Positions 5,696 through 6,795 of a stretch of 6,795 nt of DNA are shown one piece after another. Source of the DNA: an uncultured Verrucomicrobiota bacterium (GTDB lineage: Bacteria > Verrucomicrobiota > Verrucomicrobiia > Limisphaerales > UBA9464). Below the pieces are notes generated by a model. That model was not told the origin of the DNA, searched no databases, and worked only from the letters and a program-made list of their open reading frames with translations. Position numbers and translations under genes: made by a program. How positions within the stretch are numbered: the stretch's first letter is position 1; each line of letters opens with the position of its first letter. Location of the stretch: positions 1 through 6,795 of the forward strand of contig CAIYXO010000578.1 of NCBI GenBank assembly GCA_903930165.1, in the 5' to 3' direction.

Positions 5696-6439
5696 ATGGG
5701 AGGAGGAAAACACGGACATCACGGCGGCGCCTGGAAGGTCGCCTACGCGGATTTCGTCACTGCGATGATGGCGTTCTTCCTGGTGATGTGGCTCGTCTCG
5801 CAGGACCAGAAGATCAAGGAGGCCGTCGAACATTCCTTCCGGAATCCGTTCGGTGCCATGACCAGGCAGTCCACCGGCATCCTCAACGACAACTCCGATT
5901 CCGCTTCCCGCGGCGCGCGGGGCAACTTCGAGCCGACCTCGATGGTGGAACTGACCCTCCTGCGCAAGATGAGCGAGGACCTGCTGAAAAGCCTCCAGAC
6001 GAATCCGGAACTGCCGGATGAGACGCCCATGCGGATGGATCTCCTGAGCGACGGCATCCGCCTGAACATGTTCGACCGCAACAAGAAGCCGCTCTTCAAT
6101 CCCGGCTCGAACGAACTTTCCGAGTACGGCGAATGGATCTTCACGACCCTCGCCTGGCAGATCAACCAGTTCTCCAACCACTTCAACATCGAGCTGGAGG
6201 GACACACCGAGAACGGGTTTGCCGCCAAGCCGGGCGGGCCCGACAGCTGGGATCTGTCCACCGACCGCGCCCATTCGGCCCGTCGGATCCTCATGAAGCA
6301 CGACGTGCAGTCGAAGCAGATCCGCCGGATCGCAGGCTACGCCGACACCACGCCGCTTCCCGAGATCGACATCGAGGACGAACGGAACCGCCGCGTGACC
6401 GTGATCCTCCGCGCGAAGGAGAACGTCCTCCGACGCTGA
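5696..6439 (+). CDS. motB: Flagellar motor stator protein MotB
   Basis: MotB anchors the stator to peptidoglycan and carries the proton-binding aspartate. In this 247-aa protein, a Gly/His-rich cytoplasmic tip (MGGGKHGHHGGAW) leads into the single membrane helix. YADFVTAMMAFFLVMWL (17-33) holds the essential D19, equivalent to E. coli D32, and is the proton-type rather than sodium-type signature. A plug/linker region follows (about 36-115). The OmpA-like peptidoglycan-binding domain covers about 115-243, with LEGHTEN (167-173), LSTDRAHSARRIL (187-199), IAGYADTTPL and ERNRRVTVIL (229-238). The cytoplasmic tip and linker are shorter than in the 308-aa E. coli protein. GHTEN replaces the more common GHTD. 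The start at 5696 gives the family N-terminus; AGGA at 5679-5682 is a distant, weak ribosome site. It lies 21 bp after motA and 9 bp before the next gene. Confidence 0.96.
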   Translation: MGGGKHGHHGGAWKVAYADFVTAMMAFFLVMWLVSQDQKIKEAVEHSFRNPFGAMTRQSTGILNDNSDSASRGARGNFEPTSMVELTLLRKMSEDLLKSLQTNPELPDETPMRMDLLSDGIRLNMFDRNKKPLFNPGSNELSEYGEWIFTTLAWQINQFSNHFNIELEGHTENGFAAKPGGPDSWDLSTDRAHSARRILMKHDVQSKQIRRIAGYADTTPLPEIDIEDERNRRVTVILRAKENVLRR

Positions 6440-6448
6440 CCCGATTCC

Positions 6449-6784
6449 ATGGCCTCCGACTTCCAACCCCTGCTGCCGGGATCTTCCCGACCCGGATCCG
6501 TTCCGGGCGGACGTGTCTCCGGCGCGGCCGACGCCGCCGGCCGGTTCACCCCGCTGGGCGCCGGCAAGACCGTCAACCTCCCGGGATCGGGCCTTCAGTC
6601 GCCGGGGCAGGTTTCCTCGCCCCTCAAGGCCAAGCCGGCGGGCACTCCCACGAACGGAGGACACGAGGCGGGATCCGGCCACAAGCCGGCCGTCACCCAG
6701 GTCATCCGCGACGGCGAACGGATCACCCACATCGAGGTCCGATGCTCCTGCGGAGAGGTCATCACGCTCGAGTGCGGCTACTGA
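6449..6784 (+). CDS. Uncharacterised 111-aa protein with disordered N-terminus and CxC...C C-terminus
   Basis: I do not recognise this family. Residues 1-82 are Gly/Pro/Ser/Ala-rich with no hydrophobic segment, so they are probably disordered; a short FQPL (5-8) and FTPL (33-36) motif recurs. The last about 28 residues look folded and conserved: TQVIRDGERITHIEVRCSCG then EVITLECGY. The Cys residues are C99, C101 and C109, two residues from the end. The beta-strand pattern with CxC plus a terminal Cys could bind metal, with H95 as a possible fourth ligand, or form a small interaction module; this is inference. The ATG at 6449 lies 9 bp after the motB stop, so it is almost certainly the third gene of the motA-motB unit. 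It may act in motility. No signal peptide is seen, so it is likely cytoplasmic. It ends 11 bp before the window edge, complete. Confidence 0.8.
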   Translation: MASDFQPLLPGSSRPGSVPGGRVSGAADAAGRFTPLGAGKTVNLPGSGLQSPGQVSSPLKAKPAGTPTNGGHEAGSGHKPAVTQVIRDGERITHIEVRCSCGEVITLECGY

Positions 6785-6795
6785 ACGCCGGTGGA

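Noticed and set aside
4685..6730. 681-codon open frame on the minus strand opposite fliA end, motA, motB and the 111-aa gene
   Set aside because: It is entirely antisense to two certain genes. Its translation is Gly/Arg/His/Asp-rich with no recognisable domain, as expected for a shadow frame in high-GC DNA.
1..6795. CRISPR arrays, insertion sequences, tRNA or rRNA genes
   Set aside because: No regularly spaced repeats, transposase-like frames, terminal inverted repeats, or tRNA/rRNA signatures were seen on either strand.

Overview
The window is a high-GC bacterial segment with tightly packed genes and few recognisable Shine-Dalgarno sites. The gene content is consistent with a flagellated Gram-negative bacterium: an E. 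coli-type MotA/MotB stator, a FliA-class sigma factor, FlhF, and a DXR isoprenoid enzyme. From the base composition and the overall feel of the proteins, a member of the Verrucomicrobiota/PVC group is the best guess. That is inference, since no marker gene settles the lineage.

Left part (1-2215). It opens inside dxr (+), whose first roughly 10 codons lie beyond the left edge. dxr converges on a two-gene minus-strand unit: a 58-aa CPXCG-type cysteine-rich protein, followed 7 bp later by a secreted PLC-like/GDPD-type phosphodiesterase. A GC-rich hairpin sits in the 34-bp gap between the convergent stops. The minus-strand pair diverges from the flagellar genes across 152 bp.

Right part (2368-6784, all +). 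This is a flagellar regulatory and motility cluster: flhF, an 81-aa membrane protein of unknown function, fliA, motA, motB and a 111-aa protein with a cysteine-containing C-terminus. flhF ends in a probable intrinsic terminator. Immediately after it is a very good sigma-54 (-24/-12) element that would start a new transcript through the 81-aa gene and fliA. Ahead of motA is a sigma-28-like -10 element (GCCGAT core) placed so that the transcript would be almost leaderless.

The proposed working logic is a small cascade. Sigma-54 would drive the small membrane protein and FliA, and FliA would then drive the stator genes motA and motB plus the 111-aa gene. FlhF sits upstream as the likely placement or assembly factor. 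Its usual partner FlhG/FleN, a MinD-like ATPase, is not in its common position between flhF and fliA. The FlhF GTPase signature is also unusually eroded. The most novel-looking parts are the 81-aa membrane protein, the 111-aa protein, the degenerate FlhF and the two-tier promoter arrangement.
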